From Bromus sterilis (Eukaryota; Streptophyta; Magnoliopsida; Poales; Poaceae), in NCBI GenBank assembly GCA_950022295.1, contig OX465601.1, positions 119,493,501 through 119,557,500 on the forward strand: a stretch of 64,000 nucleotides of DNA, written 5' to 3'. The position numbers and the translations under genes are program-made. The notes beneath the pieces were generated by a model. That model searched no databases and was not told where the DNA came from. It saw only the letters and a program-made list of their open reading frames with translations. Below, in pieces: positions 44,036-56,453 of the stretch (position 1 is the first letter of the stretch; the number at the start of each line of letters is the position of its first letter).

Positions 44036-45228
44036 CTACTGTTGTCCCCAGGAGCCTCCAGCTCCAGGGTAGTACTGGTGAGTCCATGGGTCGTACGGGG
44101 CTTCAGGTGCATAGACCGAAGTCCTGGGATCCTCCCACGAAGAAGGCTCCGCGCTCCAAGCGGAAGAAGACCCTTCACCCCACTGGGTAACGGGCTCCTC
44201 CTCCTCATCATGCACAACCCCCCCCCCCATGGGGTTATGGAACTTCTGCTGGGCCATGAACTCATCGAACTGGATGACGTTGAAGGACCATCCGTTCCTG
44301 CGAGTAGAATCAAACCAAAAAGGAGCAGGTAGACGGATCTCCCGAATATCGATTAGTCCAAACCTCAGAATATAAATAAGGTTACCAAACTCGAAAGTCC
44401 TGGAACAAACTCATGCCTCTTCATAGCAGCAAGGTCAAAGCTTATAAAAGGAAAAGGCTCATCATCAGGATGTGGGGCACGCTCAAGAGACTCAAGAATA
44501 AGTGTGCCGTAAACTCCACCAAAGAGATCTCCCTTGTTGCCATTAAGGGCAAGTCGGCGAGCAATCAAGGCACCCACATTATACATAGTTTCCCCTGAGA
44601 GGGTATTTGCCAGGATAGCAATATCCGGTGCACAACTGTTGCTCGTGTTGTCACGAGCTAATACCCCTCTAGCAATATAATATGTGAAATACCTGAGCTG
44701 GGGAAACAAGATGCTGGAAATTTTTGAACGTCGGATATCCCTTGTATCCTGGCTGCAAAGAGAGTTGAAGAGCGTTCTCAGCTCGGTGGGCTGAGTGTTC
44801 ATCTTTTCCGTCCGTCCAACGTTCGGCACACCTATTATTTCACAAAAATCTTCCAAAGACATGGTCAAAAGATCATTGTAAATTTTAATCTCAATAAAAC
44901 CAGCATCATGGTTATATGTAAAACTGTTAATAAAACAGGAGGTGAGTTTACGGTATTGAATAACACGGCATGTTGCAAGCCGTGTCAAACCTGCATTAGC
45001 ACAAAGGTTATCAAACTCCTCCTTAATACCTGTTGCTTCAAGAAAATCGTTGCACGGAAACATCATTTCCCGTGCTGGGCTTGTATCTTCCAGCAACTCC
45101 AGGGGCACAACATCTTCATTGTAGCTCACCCTAGCAGCTGAGGATGAAGCTGCAGCTCTAGTTACTCTATCAGTATGCTCGTGCTTCTTCTTCCCAAGCC
45201 ATCCTTTTGCTTTTCCTAAGAAACTCAT
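44036..45228 (-). pseudogene. ORF2 of element B
   Basis: ATG at 45226-45228 (MSFLGKAKGWLGKKKHEHTD). The frame is open through CEIIGVPNVG, YYIARGVLARD and YNVGALIARRLALNG to 44365, where a frameshift near 44400 leaves it. Other frames carry RNGWSFNVIQFDEFMAQQKF and the C-terminus ending GGSWGQQ at 44036. A run of C at 44219-44227 marks another likely indel. It is intact where A is broken, and broken where A is intact. About 400 codons. Role unknown; see the A copy. Confidence 0.75.
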
Positions 45229-45562
45229 TTCTGAAATTTTTGACAATTCACAAAAACAAGGATTTAAGAAAAATGAGTTGGGGCAAACTACTCTACTCAC
45301 TTCTCTAAGTCATAAACTTGCATCAAAACTTGGAAAATAAATTTCTACACATGCTTGCAAGCTCATATGAACAACACCAAGAGCTACTAAATACTCACTA
45401 ATGAAGCCACCAATCAAATATCTAATTGGAGTGATGGAGGAGTCACATACCAGGGAGTATTTTCTCAAAATCACAGATCGAATGATAGGCTGTAGAGAGA
45501 GATCGAAAATCGCCTCCAAGAACAGCAAAAATTCTAGGGGAAGTGCAGAACTCGTGTTTTTG

Positions 45563-45606
<44 letters not shown>

Positions 45607-46036
45607 GAAGACTCACCTGGAGATGGGGCCTGTGGGCCCTAGGCGCCCTATGGGCGCGGCCAAGGGGCAGGCCGCGCCAGCTGGCCGCCTGGGCCACTGG
45701 TGCCCCCCTGGTCAGCCACAGGTGCCTCTGGGTCACTCCCGGCATGGAAATTTTTATTTTTATTTTTCTGGAATTTTTCTGACAACTTCACTGTTGAAAA
45801 AATTTCGAGGTTCAAAAACTGCAAAACTTTCTGAAAACTTGAAATAGTGGTTAGCTACGTGAAGCTTCAAAAATATAAAACTTTGGACCAGCAAGAAAGA
45901 TAAATCTAAAAGAAATGTAAACATAACAACCTCTAATTTTTTACTTATATAAAACTCATTTAATAGCAAGGTTGATCAACTCCTACTACTAAACAAGCAA
46001 TACACAGAGAAAAAAGTTTCACTTACTATGAAGCAT
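45229..46036 (-). other. Element B leader region of ORF2
   Basis: Holds the acceptor-like TTTCAG (45231-45236), donor-like GTATGT (45450) and GTGAGT (45616), the (GA)16 tract and the LTR-like GC block (45617-45785). Same arrangement as A 8932-9720. No gene. Confidence 0.5.
45571..45602 (+). repeat. (GA)16 microsatellite
   Basis: 32 bases of perfect GA, in the presumed first intron of the ORF2 leader. The A copy has only short GAGA/GGA stretches here (9266-9292), so the tract expanded after the copies split. Confidence 0.95.
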
Positions 46037-48703
46037 TCATGGTACCTTCACTTTAATGGATATTGTCCCCACCATAATGGTTTTACATTTGTGGTGCACA
46101 TATAGAGGACAATCCCAATCATCAATCTTCACGGTCTCGATATTCTCTATAGAGTTGAGGCCATGCCTTTTGTCAGTCTTCTTTGGAAAATACACCGTTT
46201 GCTCTTTATCATTCACATTAAAAGTAACCTTTCCTTTATTGCAATCAATAATAGCACCTGCGGTGTTAAGAAAAGGTCTACCAAGAATAATAGACATGCT
46301 CCCATCCTCTGGCATGTCAAGCACAACAAAATCAGTAAGGATCAAAAAATTTGCAACTTCAACGGGAACATCCTCACAAATACCAATGGGAACGGCTATT
46401 GACTTGTCAGCCATATGAAGAGAGATATTTGTAGGGATTAGTTTCTCTAAACAAAGCCTCTTGTAAAGAGAGAAAGGCATAACACTCACTCCTTCTCCAA
46501 GATAACATAAAGCACTCTTTACATAATTATTCTTTATGGAGCAAGGAATGGTGGGTATACCTGGATCACCAAGCTTCTCAGGAATCTTGCCACTAAAAGA
46601 TTAGTTAGCAAGCATAGTGGATATTGCTTCATTAGGAACTTTTATTTTATTAGTAACAATATCTTTCATGTATCTCGAATAGGGAGGTAACTTAATAGCA
46701 TCAGTCAAAGGGATTTGAAGAAAAAGAGGTTTCATCCATTCACAAAACTTATTGTAATGCTCTTCTTCTTTAGTTTTGAGAGACTTACCTGGAAAGGACA
46801 TGGGTTTTTGTACCCATGGTTCTCTTTCCTTCCCATGTCTTCTTGCGATGAAGTCTTCTCTAGTGTATTTCTTGCGTTTTTCGGGTGCTTCTTCTTCTTG
46901 AACTTTGGGTGGATCATTCTTTTCACCATCCTTTTCAGGCTCAGCACCGTCTTCAGTATCAGCATCGGAGGTAGATATAGTATTTGGATCAATAACAAGC
47001 TCTTCACTTGCAATTGGATCATTGGAATTGTCAGCTTCTTTGTGCTTCTTCTTCTTCTTCTTCTTCTTCGGAGAACTAACAATTTCTTCTTCCTGCATTT
47101 GAGAATCTTGCTCGATCCTCTTCGGATGCCCCTCTGGATAGAGAGGATCTTGAGTGCTAGTTCCACCTCGGGTTTTAATCCCGAAGGCCTGTATATCCTG
47201 TTTGGCATTGTTAGCAACCAAATCTTTTTGCACATTAGAAATTTGTTCAAGCTGAGTTCGAACCATATGAAAATGCTTCACAAGACATTTAACATCATTA
47301 ACTGTTCTACCTAGAACATCAAGCAAACTTTTGATAGAAAGGGAATTATCATTCAACTGGCTTTGTATCCTCTCATTAAAGTGACTTTGCTTCATAATAA
47401 AATTATCAAGCTCATCTAAATATTGATAAGGAGGCTTACCATGAGGGATGTCACTTGCATTGAAATCTAAAAGAGAGTGTACCTCTACCATAGGAGGGTG
47501 AGTGGTAGGCTCACACAACTTCTCAATAGGGGGTAGATTCTTCACGTCTTCAGTTTTAATACCCTTCTCTTTAATAGACTTCTTTGCTTCTTGCATATCT
47601 TCGGGGCTTCGGACGAGCATGCCCCTTTTTTTGGTGGTGGAGGTGGTTCAGGGACGGACCAATCTTCGTGGTTCTTGGCAATCTTGCCCATTAATTCTTC
47701 TGCATCGTCCGGTGTTCTTTTCCTGAAAACACAACCAGCACAACTGTCCAAATAGGATCTAGATTCATCAGTTAGACCAGCATAGAATATATCAATTAAT
47801 TCATTCTTAGGAACTCCATGTCCCGGTCTAGCCTGGATCAGACTGCAATACCTCCCCCAAGCTTTAGGGAGGTGCTCATCCTGCAACTTTTTAAAGTTAT
47901 AAATTCTTTGTAAAGCAGCATGTTGCATATGAGCAGGAAAGTACTTATCAACAAAAGAGTGAGCTAAGTATTGAGGACTCTTAATGGAACCACATGGTAG
48001 TGCATCATACCATGATTTAGCACCTTCCTTCAAACAGAAAGGAAGAAGCTTAGTCACATAAAAGTTTTGTACCTTTTCATCCATAGTAAACAGGCCACCC
48101 AACTCGGTGAGTTGTCAAGTGTGCAATAGCATCCTCATTTTCTCTGCCATAAAAGGGGTCAGCTTCAACCATAGATATAAGCGAAAGATCAACAGAGAAA
48201 TTATAATCATGATCATTGATGCATATAGATGTAGCAAATTCAGGATCAGGAACGGTCTTGTTCTTCAGGGAGTGTTTTTCGAGAAGCTTCTTAATAGCAC
48301 TGGGGTCAGAGTCGACAAACTTTGTTAGCTCCCTGCATAAATTATCATCAAGCATAATATAATCATCCTCAAGGAGTCTCTCCTTGATTTTACTCAAATC
48401 GGGATAATCGTAAGTTCCACCAATAGGGTAGCGAGTAACAGGAATTTCAATTCCCGATTTTTTTGCAGCAGCGATCTGTTTCTCAAGAGCGTAACCAAGT
48501 GAACAAATATCATCAAGAGTAGTAGAAGCATCATCAAAAGTATCGGACATAGTAACGGATTCAGTAGAAGCATCATGTGGTGGAGGTGAAGTAAACTTAC
48601 TCATAACTGAAGGTGAATCAAGTGTAGCACTAGTGTTCAGAACAATACCTTTTCTTGTACGGGATGGTAAGATCGGAACCTTGGGGTCTTCTTTCTTACC
48701 CAT
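46037..48703 (-). pseudogene. Gag-protease of element B
   Basis: It starts at ATG 48701-48703 with MGKKEDPKVPILPSRTRKG and shares all regions with the A protein: Gag domain, Lys run (47045-47075) and protease. Lesions: frame changes near 48.10 kb and 47.6 kb, a TAA at 46601-46603, and loss of the protease catalytic Asp, with YLGEGVSVMP where A has DLGAGVSVMP. The N-terminus is informative, since it shows that the A frame once started 33 codons earlier. Confidence 0.85.
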
Positions 48704-48760
48704 AGCGGATAAATTGCAGCAGGTAAAATACTTCAGGTAGACTTGTGAATAAATCTATGC

Positions 48761-48778
48761 TCCCCGGCAACGGCGCTA
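48761..48778 (-). other. Element B primer-binding site, tRNA-Asp
   Basis: On the minus strand TAGCGCCGTTGCCGGGGA, one mismatch from the tRNA-Asp complement, 11 bases from the residual 5' LTR. Confidence 0.82.
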
Positions 48779-48810
48779 GAAAACAGCCTTGATAACCCAC
48801 ATATGCACAA

Positions 48811-50062
48811 TGTGTTTTGGATATTGTTGGACAAGACAGTAGAGGAACTAACAATGTTTTCAAGTATAAACAGTCAATTAGGTTCCTGAAGTACAAGCTT
48901 GGTGGTAAAGCTTCAAGGAAGGTTTTCAAGTTATCGAAGAATTACCCCTTGAGCGAAGCTTAATCATGGAGGATGAACCCCAAAAATGAAGGTGTCCTGA
49001 AGCTCAATTCATCGAAGGAAATGAAGAAGACAGTGCAAGACTTAGATGTTTTTGTTTAGTTCTTTTTCTGTTCTTTGAGTCATAGGAAAAATCGTACTAT
49101 CAAGAGGGGTCTTTAGTTTGTGGACACCGAAGTTATTGAGAAAATGCTGAGATCAAATCTTAACCAAGTGAGAAGCCAGAGTGAAGAAATCTCATGTGCA
49201 CTGAGTTAAGTTTCTGTAGCAAAGACTTCATTCTTTAGCTTCCGAAGCAGAACTAAGTCCGTGAGTCAGCTTTACTTGTTCTGCAAGTAAAGTTGTGCGG
49301 TAATGCCAAATCCGACTGTTGTGGCCACGCGTCAAGATGTCGCTTCAGGTCAAATTGGTCATTTCGCACCTCGGGATCGCCAACTATAAATACGCCGCCT
49401 CCTCCTCCATTTGCGGGTGGCTGCTCTGAGAATATTCCTGAGAGAGATTGAAGAGAGAAACCCAAGAACGCACCGAAGCAAAACCCAAAACCCAGAACAC
49501 TGAAGCCTAAGTCCCATTGATCTGAGTAGATTTGAGATGACTTAGGTGAAAGCTTGCTAGCCTTTTTATCTTGGAGAACTGCAATTCTCCTAGACGGTTA
49601 GAGTGTCGACTTCAGAGTGCGAAGAGTAATTTTCGCCTCGAAGATCAAGTTTGTCAAAGCTTTTGGAGATTTCCTTGATAATCTACCCCGAGTCGAAACT
49701 GACCAAGCTCAAGGAGATTTGTGCAGTGGAGTAACGGACGGAGAAAGTTTTTCTCCAGGTGTTCAATCACCAGTCCCTCCAACCAGACGTAGCGCTTTGC
49801 AGAGCGTGAACTGGTCGAACAAACATCGCCAAGTCATAGTTCGTTTTACTTCAAGCACTTACATTTTGTATTGCATTTGCTTCCCAGTTATGCTTCAATG
49901 TGTTTTGATTCGCTGCATTTAGTTTCGCTTCCAGTTTTACTTCCCTGTCACTTGTTTCTGCTACCCTTTTCCGCTTAGCTTATGCTTCACTTCAAAGCTT
50001 CAGTCGAAAATTTGAAGTGATCATTCACCCCCTCCCCCTCTGATCACATACTTGGACTTTCA
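48811..50062 (+). repeat. copia-2 3' LTR
   Basis: 1,252 bp, ending TTGGACTTTCA, with TATA box 49385-49392. It begins exactly where B sequence stops. Confidence 0.88.
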
Positions 50063-50695
50063 GGAGGAGACTCGGGCCGGCTCATGATAGAACGAGGCGG
50101 AATTGACACATGGACCCGGCTTGACGTATCAACGTCATCAGGGCCATATAAGTCTTCGGAGTCTGATAACTCGATTCTTTGCCTTTTCACTGGCTCCTCC
50201 TACCAGACATAAAGACGCCAAAATGAGCGATCAATCATATAGCGGGGAAATCAACGAACGGATAAGGGCATATACCTCATCTCCAAGAGAATATTCTAAC
50301 TCTTCGTCATAATCCTCGACATCATCATAATCATCATCTTCATAAGGTTACCCGGTTCATCATTATAGTCCAAGACTATGAATCTCGCATTCACAAGAAT
50401 CCAAGGATCCATCTCCTACATAGAAGACGATGACTAATCAGGATAATTGTCTGCTTAAATACTACAATGTATTGAAACAAAAAGAATGACAAAGGAATTC
50501 TTCTGATAAAAAGAGTAGAGTCGGCAGATGATTCATTTCATAACCCAAAGCTTCATTTTTACACATGTCGATTGACTCAACGCCTCTAGCAGGCATCATC
50601 ACAGACAAAGGGTAAAGAAGCCCTAGTCTATCTACGAGCATGATTTAGAGCCGGCTTGGTCTCCTCAACATCCTCCTCGAAGATGGAGTAGCTAG
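50063..50695 (-). pseudogene. Fragment of an unrecognised transposon protein with acidic tail
   Basis: Minus-strand 50231-50412 reads MDPWILVNARFIVLDYND, then after a small frame change EDDDYDDVEDYDEELEYS, and ends at a TGA (50231-50233). The acidic tail is open and coherent. The rest of the stretch has no frame. The protein family is not recognised. The GC-rich CCGGCT/GACTC style matches the repeats to the right, so it is probably a remnant of a gypsy-type or CACTA element. Confidence 0.35.
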
Positions 50696-51600
50696 TGATA
50701 CGTCTCAAACGTATCTATAATTTTTGCTTGCTCCATGCTCATTTTGTGTCATTGCTACATCTTTTTTCCATGCTTTTGAATCATTTATTGGACTAACCTA
50801 CTAATATAGAGCCTAGTGCCAGTTTCTGTCTATTTTATCGTTTCATTGTATAAAAGGTCCAAAAATGAAGTTGCTCAAAAAATTACCAAATTTTTTATTC
50901 AACGGAAGAGTCCTCTAGTTGGAGGGGGACCTCTGGGGAGCCCCACATGCTACAGTCGAACATAGGGCGCGCCCAGGGGATGGTCGCGCCACCTGGCTGC
51001 CTGGGCTAGGGGGGCACCCCTCGAACTCCCCTTTGGCTTATATTTACCCCCAGACCCCAAAAACACGAGATATTGACCTATCTTTTCCAGAAGCGATCCC
51101 GATCTCCGCCGTCATCGAAACCTAGCTTCGGGGGTCACAAGGATCCTGTTCAGGCACGCTGCCGGAGAGGGCCTTGCCCCCCCGGGGTCATCTTCATCAA
51201 CTCTTCTTCACCGCATGATGTACCGTGAGTAGTTCCCCCTTGGATTACGGGTTCTTGGCAGTATCTATGTGGTATATTCTCCCCTTATATCTTCAATACA
51301 AAGTTCTCATGAGCTGCCCTACATGATTGAGTTCCATATGATGTAATTTGTGTTGTGTTTGTTGGGATCCGATGAATTGTTACCTTCTTCAGTCCTAAGA
51401 AGTTTATGAATTATTGTTGCTGCAATTTGTTGTTCTTAATGCTTGTTACTAGTGCACGAGTAGCATCATTTCAGATCTAAGCACTTTATGGTTGCATGGT
51501 TAGAATTGTTGTTCTAGATCTTATCTATGGTTGTATGCACCTGTTATAGTCCAGAACCGGCGATCTCAATGGTGACAGCTTGGGACACCAAAGGGCATGT
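50696..51600 (+). mobile_element. Mosaic LTR fragment
   Basis: Begins TGATACGTCTCAAACGTATC like family 2, with the GC-rich block and a CTTATATTTACC promoter-like stretch. Its last 60 bases (GTCCAGAACCGGCGATCTC, ACAGCTTGGGACACCAAAGG) match the A/B LTRs instead. It stops at 51600 without the LTR 3' end. It is either a third family related to both or a recombinant. Confidence 0.7.
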
Positions 51601-53289
51601 GACGAGGATTGACCTCGGCAAATCCCATGGTTAGGAACCCTGGGTTAGATCGTAGAGGAGATGTACAGGTTGGCGATACTCGTCGGCTAACAGGAGACAT
51701 CACTTCCTGCTCAATTATATTAAGATGGAGGAGATTACAATGGAGGTCGAGGAGAGTTCGCTCGGGACCAGAGGTGATGCTTGAATATTCGATGCCCTAG
51801 ACGTCCCCTCTCCTAGCCTTTATATACTAGGCTGGGTCGCAAGGAGTCCGTCTAGGTTTACAGAGAGGGTTTCCTAATCTAACTTCAGTCTTGGACGCCA
51901 AGTCGCGGCTTCCATGATCGTCGAGGACTCCTATGGAGGTGCCTTGTATGGGCCAGGCGTGGGCCGATCGAGGCTTCCAGCGGGCCCTCTAGCTTGATAC
52001 GCACCAGGTACCCTCATATGTAAGAGTCGTGGGGTCACCCCCTCGTTAGTATCCCCCGAGTGCCTGGGGGACTCGAAGAGTCGGGAAGGGACTCGAAACC
52101 ATAATTGCCTATCTTCATGCGTGCAGCGCTGCTGCGAGTCGTCGGCTGTAAGCCACAAAAGATAATTTATTTGAGCGATGATAAGCTAGAGAGGCCCAAG
52201 GTAGTCGACTGGTCGAGCCTTAGTAAATTGGTAGCAAACACCTCAAAAGCCCAAATCAAGCCGCGTCCCTTGACACGAACTTGGAAAAAAACAGGTGCCT
52301 AGCAAAGTTCATGTCGCTGTAGGTCTTATAGGATCAATGCCGCCGGTCTCAGAAAATAGCCTTAACGCGTCCGTTATTGGCTCAACTTCTTCATGCATCG
52401 CGCATGGAAAATATCCGGAGTGAAGTCGCAGCTGTGGCAAGTTCCGGCCCGGCCGACTACGCAGCAGGGTCTTACCTACGCGCTAAGCTTGCGCGGCATC
52501 TGGGGTGCAGTGTGTCGCCGCCCAGGCATCATTTCATCTTTTTTATAGAGGCACGGAGCCTAATTAGATGTGCACCCACTTGGAAAACAAATCAAGTGGA
52601 CGAATAGTAGTCACTCACGGAGTATTTGTGAACTCAGACGAGGAGTCGATAAGAGCTGCACCCACTGGGATAATCGTCGAGTGGGCTGATCATGTACGCA
52701 CCCATACAACACTACGAGTGCTTCGGGCGGATTGTTTTCTCGGGTGTTTGACCCGTCTTCCTTCTAGTGCGATTAATCACTCGAGCACTTCATCATATTC
52801 TGGGTGAGGGAGCACCCGAACTCAATAGATGTGTTGGTCCTTGCAGGTGCGAGTGATCGCTCGAGTGCATCATGGTCTGCTGGGTGAGGGAGCACCCAAA
52901 CTCTATTGATGTATTTGTTCTTTGAAGGAGGGGAGTATCCACTCGCATCCTCGAGGCTTTGCTCTATTTTTGTTAAGGCAGGGCCCTCCCGATGGGAGTA
53001 AGATTTTTGAAATATAGTCAAAAAATTTGGTGAAGATGGCTAGGGAATTTTTCCACCGCTTTGTTTTGCAGTGTCTTGTCTTGAATCAATCTTGTCTGAA
53101 CTGCCGCAATGTCAGGTTTAGTGGTGATGCTCTTGATGACGGAAGCGGCCTTGTGAACCGTCACATCCTCTGTTTGGTCATAATGATTGTTCTGTGTTGC
53201 TGCGGCCTTTTGGGTTTCCAATGCGTTCATGGAAAACGCGCGCGGATTTCATGTCTCCTTTTAAATATTTGCAAAATGCGAAGAGGCAT
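51601..53289. repeat. Unclassified repeat region
   Basis: GC-moderate sequence with a TATA-like CTTTATATACTAGG near 51821, CTCGAGTGC-type units (52770-52880, two copies of GGGTGAGGGAGCACCC), and CCCTCCCGATGGGAGTA near 52985, which recurs at 59890 beyond the B3 unit. This links it to the B3-carrying repeat. It may be an LTR or a CACTA subterminal region. No convincing gene. Confidence 0.4.
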
Positions 53290-53296
53290 CTTGTCT

Positions 53297-53314
53297 TGGC
53301 GCCCACCGTGAGGC
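53297..53314 (+). other. Primer-binding site, tRNA-Lys
   Basis: TGGCGCCCACCGTGAGGC, complementary to the 3' end of plant tRNA-Lys(CUU) with one mismatch. It lies at the left edge of the coding-free element. Confidence 0.72.
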
Positions 53315-55414
53315 CTACGCACAAGGGTGCTGTCATCTTCAAGGAAGTCCTCACAGGGATCGAGAAACTCATGATCGGCCGGACGGAGAAGAACCGACAC
53401 GAACTGATCTTCATCAACAAAAATCGGCGACATCGTCTAACTCTAAAATCCACTGCTGCACATCTACATCGATGGATGTTCTACGGATTTCCAGCAGCAG
53501 TCTGTTTGCCGAGTCGCTCCTGCCGACCAGGATTTTTCGCTGCAACTATATCGACGTCGACTCGGTTTCCCAAGCTGCGTCCAGGATGAAAGAAAAAAAA
53601 GGCAGCCGGCTTACAGCACGCGCCCGATGATTCACGTCCGCACCGGCTTACAGCGCCGCGCACGACATCCGATGCCGCATCCGAACTCGAGCACGACACG
53701 CGCGAGTCGTCTCTGCTCGTCTTCTCCGCGCTGGCTCCTAATCACTGTCGGACTCGCGCCGCACCGGCTCCAAGGGCTGCCGGTTGCCGCAGTGCGATGG
53801 CTCCTTGTGCCATGACCGCCGGCCTCTCGCCTCCAGCTCGAACGCTAAAGACTGCAAAATCGCAGCAGGATGAGATGCGCGAAAGCAGTGTGTTTTGGTC
53901 CTGTCATCGAGGCCCATCTCGGTTCTGAACTTTAACCCCTTGCAGACGTATTCAAGTGTGTACATGCTCAATGAATTGTTGCTCCATCAACACCTTCCTC
54001 TGCAGCGGGAGAAGAATCCCAGCTTTCAGGTGGCCGGCTCCACATCACCTCCACGCCGTGCCGGCTTTCAGCGGCACCAACGGACAAGCGCCCGACTCTG
54101 GCACGCTGTGCATGTCGCTGTCCACCCGGCCTTCGCGCGCCGCATCAAACAAACCGGCTACCGCGCCCGTGGTCGACCTCACAACTGTCACACCGGCTTC
54201 TTAGTATGCCGCGCCACCAGAATTCGTGGTCATTGTAATGCCGGCTCGCTGATTTTTATTCGCCCACGGCTGCTGCGATAACGGCTCCTTGGAGCGGTTC
54301 TCATGCTGCAGCCGACTCTCCGTCCATGCTGGCTACCGGCTCCCATCTGCGTGACCTCTCGCAATAGCAAAAAAATTCACGCAGCGGCGGCCTCTCGGGG
54401 TGTCGGCTCATGATCGCACGGTTTACAGCAATAGCGAATTTCGACGGCATCGCCTCCCTGACTATGTTGCAAAGCCGACTCTAGAGCCGACCTCTTCTTC
54501 CTAGCAGTCGACTCCGCATAGTGGCACGCCCATCATCAACACATATAACTGAGCAAGCTGGACTCACGTACATAACTATCTAGACCAAAAGCTGATGGAT
54601 GGATGGATCTACAGTAATAACACACTAGTACCAAACTATCAATTCCGACACACGGGCACCATGAAAGTTGGCTTTTCATGCTAGCCCACGGTGACTTCCC
54701 GCGTGCTTGAACTGCCGAGTCCATCGTTCGTGTCGTCAGCCGCATGTGAAGATCCATCCACCAGCTACAACATCGCATCGAGCAGATCTTGAAAATTAAA
54801 ACATCCCCATCCGTTCCGGCTTGTGCCGCACTCGATGCTCACATCTGCGACGGCTTACCACGCCGCACTTAACTCTAATGATCGTACCGGTTTCCACCGC
54901 CGGCTCGACATGTTAGCCGGACTATCAACCGCTCACTCCTACGAAGATCAGTCACAACCTCACCACAGTTGCCTTTCATGGTTCTCTGGGTTTTTCTACT
55001 GCATCATCAGATCAATACATAGAGTCTCTAGCCAACTCCTCGAGTCGACTCAAGACTCAGGGGCTACACCTCCTACAAGATCCATCAGAGATTGAGATAT
55101 ATTATGTTTCAACGACGGATTATAATTGATCATCACAAATTTTGGTCCATTGATTTCGATGGTAAAATCCCGTCTTAGATTAAGGTTCATCGGGAAAATT
55201 CTGGTTCTTTCATTGAGTACCGGATCATCAGTAAAATCCCGGCCCAGATTCCGGTTCGATGGAAAAATTCCGGCTCTTTCATTAAGTTCTGGATCATCGG
55301 AAAAATCCCGGCTCCCTTCTCGAGTTCCGGTTTATTGGAAAATCTCGGCTCCACAATGAGATTCCGGGTCATCAAAAATTCTGGCTCCTTTATGAATCCA
55401 GGATCATTACAAAA

Positions 55415-55635
55415 CACCGGCTTTCGCCATAAATATATAAAGTCGACATTCGTCGCACCGGCTTTCGCCATAAATATATAAAGTCGACATTCGTCGCACC
55501 GTCTTTCGCCATAAAATATATAAGTCGACCTTCGTCGCACCAGCTCTCGCCGCACAAAATATAAGTCGACTTTCTTCGCATCGGCTTTCGCCATATAAAA
55601 TACAAGTCGGCTCTCGTTGCACCGGCTTTCGCCAC
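55415..55635 (+). repeat. 41-bp minisatellite, about 5.4 copies
   Basis: Units begin CACCGGCTTTCGCCATAAAT and end in GTCGACNTTCGTCG. The first two are identical and later ones diverge. Overlapping minus-strand frames here are products of the repetition. Confidence 0.92.
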
Positions 55636-56453
55636 ACTAAGGTAGGCCGACCTTGGTCATGCCAACTTCTCCATACATTGCATCTTATGCACTATGAATT
55701 TACTCTCTTCTCATCTTGCATCATACAGTACATGTCATGATGCATTGCATCTTCTGCATTCTCATATCTCAGAGACCTGGGGGCTTGATCAACCCCTCTA
55801 TTGGTACTGAGCATGTATATTGCTTATTCAGGGGAATCGGGGGGCTCGATGACATTCATCGACTCTTATCTGAGAACTCGGCATATATATGTAAAACTCC
55901 ACATGTGTATGGCTTATTCAGGGGAAGTAGGGGAGCTCGATGGCATCCATCGACTCTTACCCGAAGAAATCCTGGCATATACATGAACTGGATAACCACG
56001 CCTTAATCTTGGCCTGTATAGCTCAAGCTCATACGACCTACGTGTACCCGACTTAAGTCTAAAAACCTTGGGGCATACAGAAACGCCTATCGAGTTTGGG
56101 TTTAAGCACAGGGAACGCTAGTCCTATGTGCCGGCTTACAGAGAGGTTTCGACTCCCGGATAACCCAATAATCTCTCTCAACGCGAGAAGATGAGACATG
56201 TTCAATCCAGAGTCGACTTCTATATGAGCCTTTGCACTTTACTTTTTGCATACATCAGCATCATAGCATTTTTTTTCTTTTGCTACCATTTTTCCAGACA
56301 ACGTTATGGCATACTCGCCGACTTGAAAACGAATATGGCTCGACTGTAACCGTGGCAAGCTAGCACAAATACTGGCTTTCTTCAAAGCGCTTTTAAAACA
56401 CTAGCTTTGTCAACGGAAACACCAACATATTTCAATAACAACATTAACCTGTG

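Larger units (their letters stand above)
40816..48810 (-). mobile_element. Element B: decayed sister of element A, 5' LTR lost
   Basis: It has the same order and sequence as A on the minus strand. The 3' LTR is 40816-42217 (1,402 bp), followed by the non-coding 3' region, ORF2, LTR-like block, gag-protease and primer site. Only about 21 bp of the 5' LTR (48790-48810, TGATAACCCACATATGCAC) remain before copia-2 LTR sequence. Every coding part has frame breaks, so B is older than A. It also lacks reverse transcriptase and integrase, so their absence is a family trait and not a later loss in A. Confidence 0.9.
37612..50062 (+). mobile_element. Ty1/copia retrotransposon, copy 2, interrupted by B and missing pol
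   Basis: 5' LTR 37612-38869, tRNA-Met primer site, gag 38940-40815, insertion B, then directly the 3' LTR 48811-50062. Protease, integrase and polymerase are absent. The expected duplication AACAG next to B is present on the left only (40811-40815). A deletion therefore took the right end of B and the rest of copia-2 up to the 3' LTR. The 5-bp flanks of copia-2 itself (CCCCA and GGAGG) do not match, so its outer edges are also altered or the element is recombinant. Confidence 0.88.

Noticed and set aside
1..50062. copia-1 and copia-2 as parts of one element
   Set aside because: Both contain the same gag segment, so they are two copies; copia-2 has its own pair of LTRs.
53027..53311. 94-codon plus-strand frame as a gene
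   Set aside because: Cys/Leu-rich chance frame crossing the left edge of the LARD-like element, with no recognisable domain.
55187..55637. Overlapping minus-strand frames with repeated WRKP/GES motifs
   Set aside because: Products of the 41-bp and neighbouring tandem repeats, not proteins.
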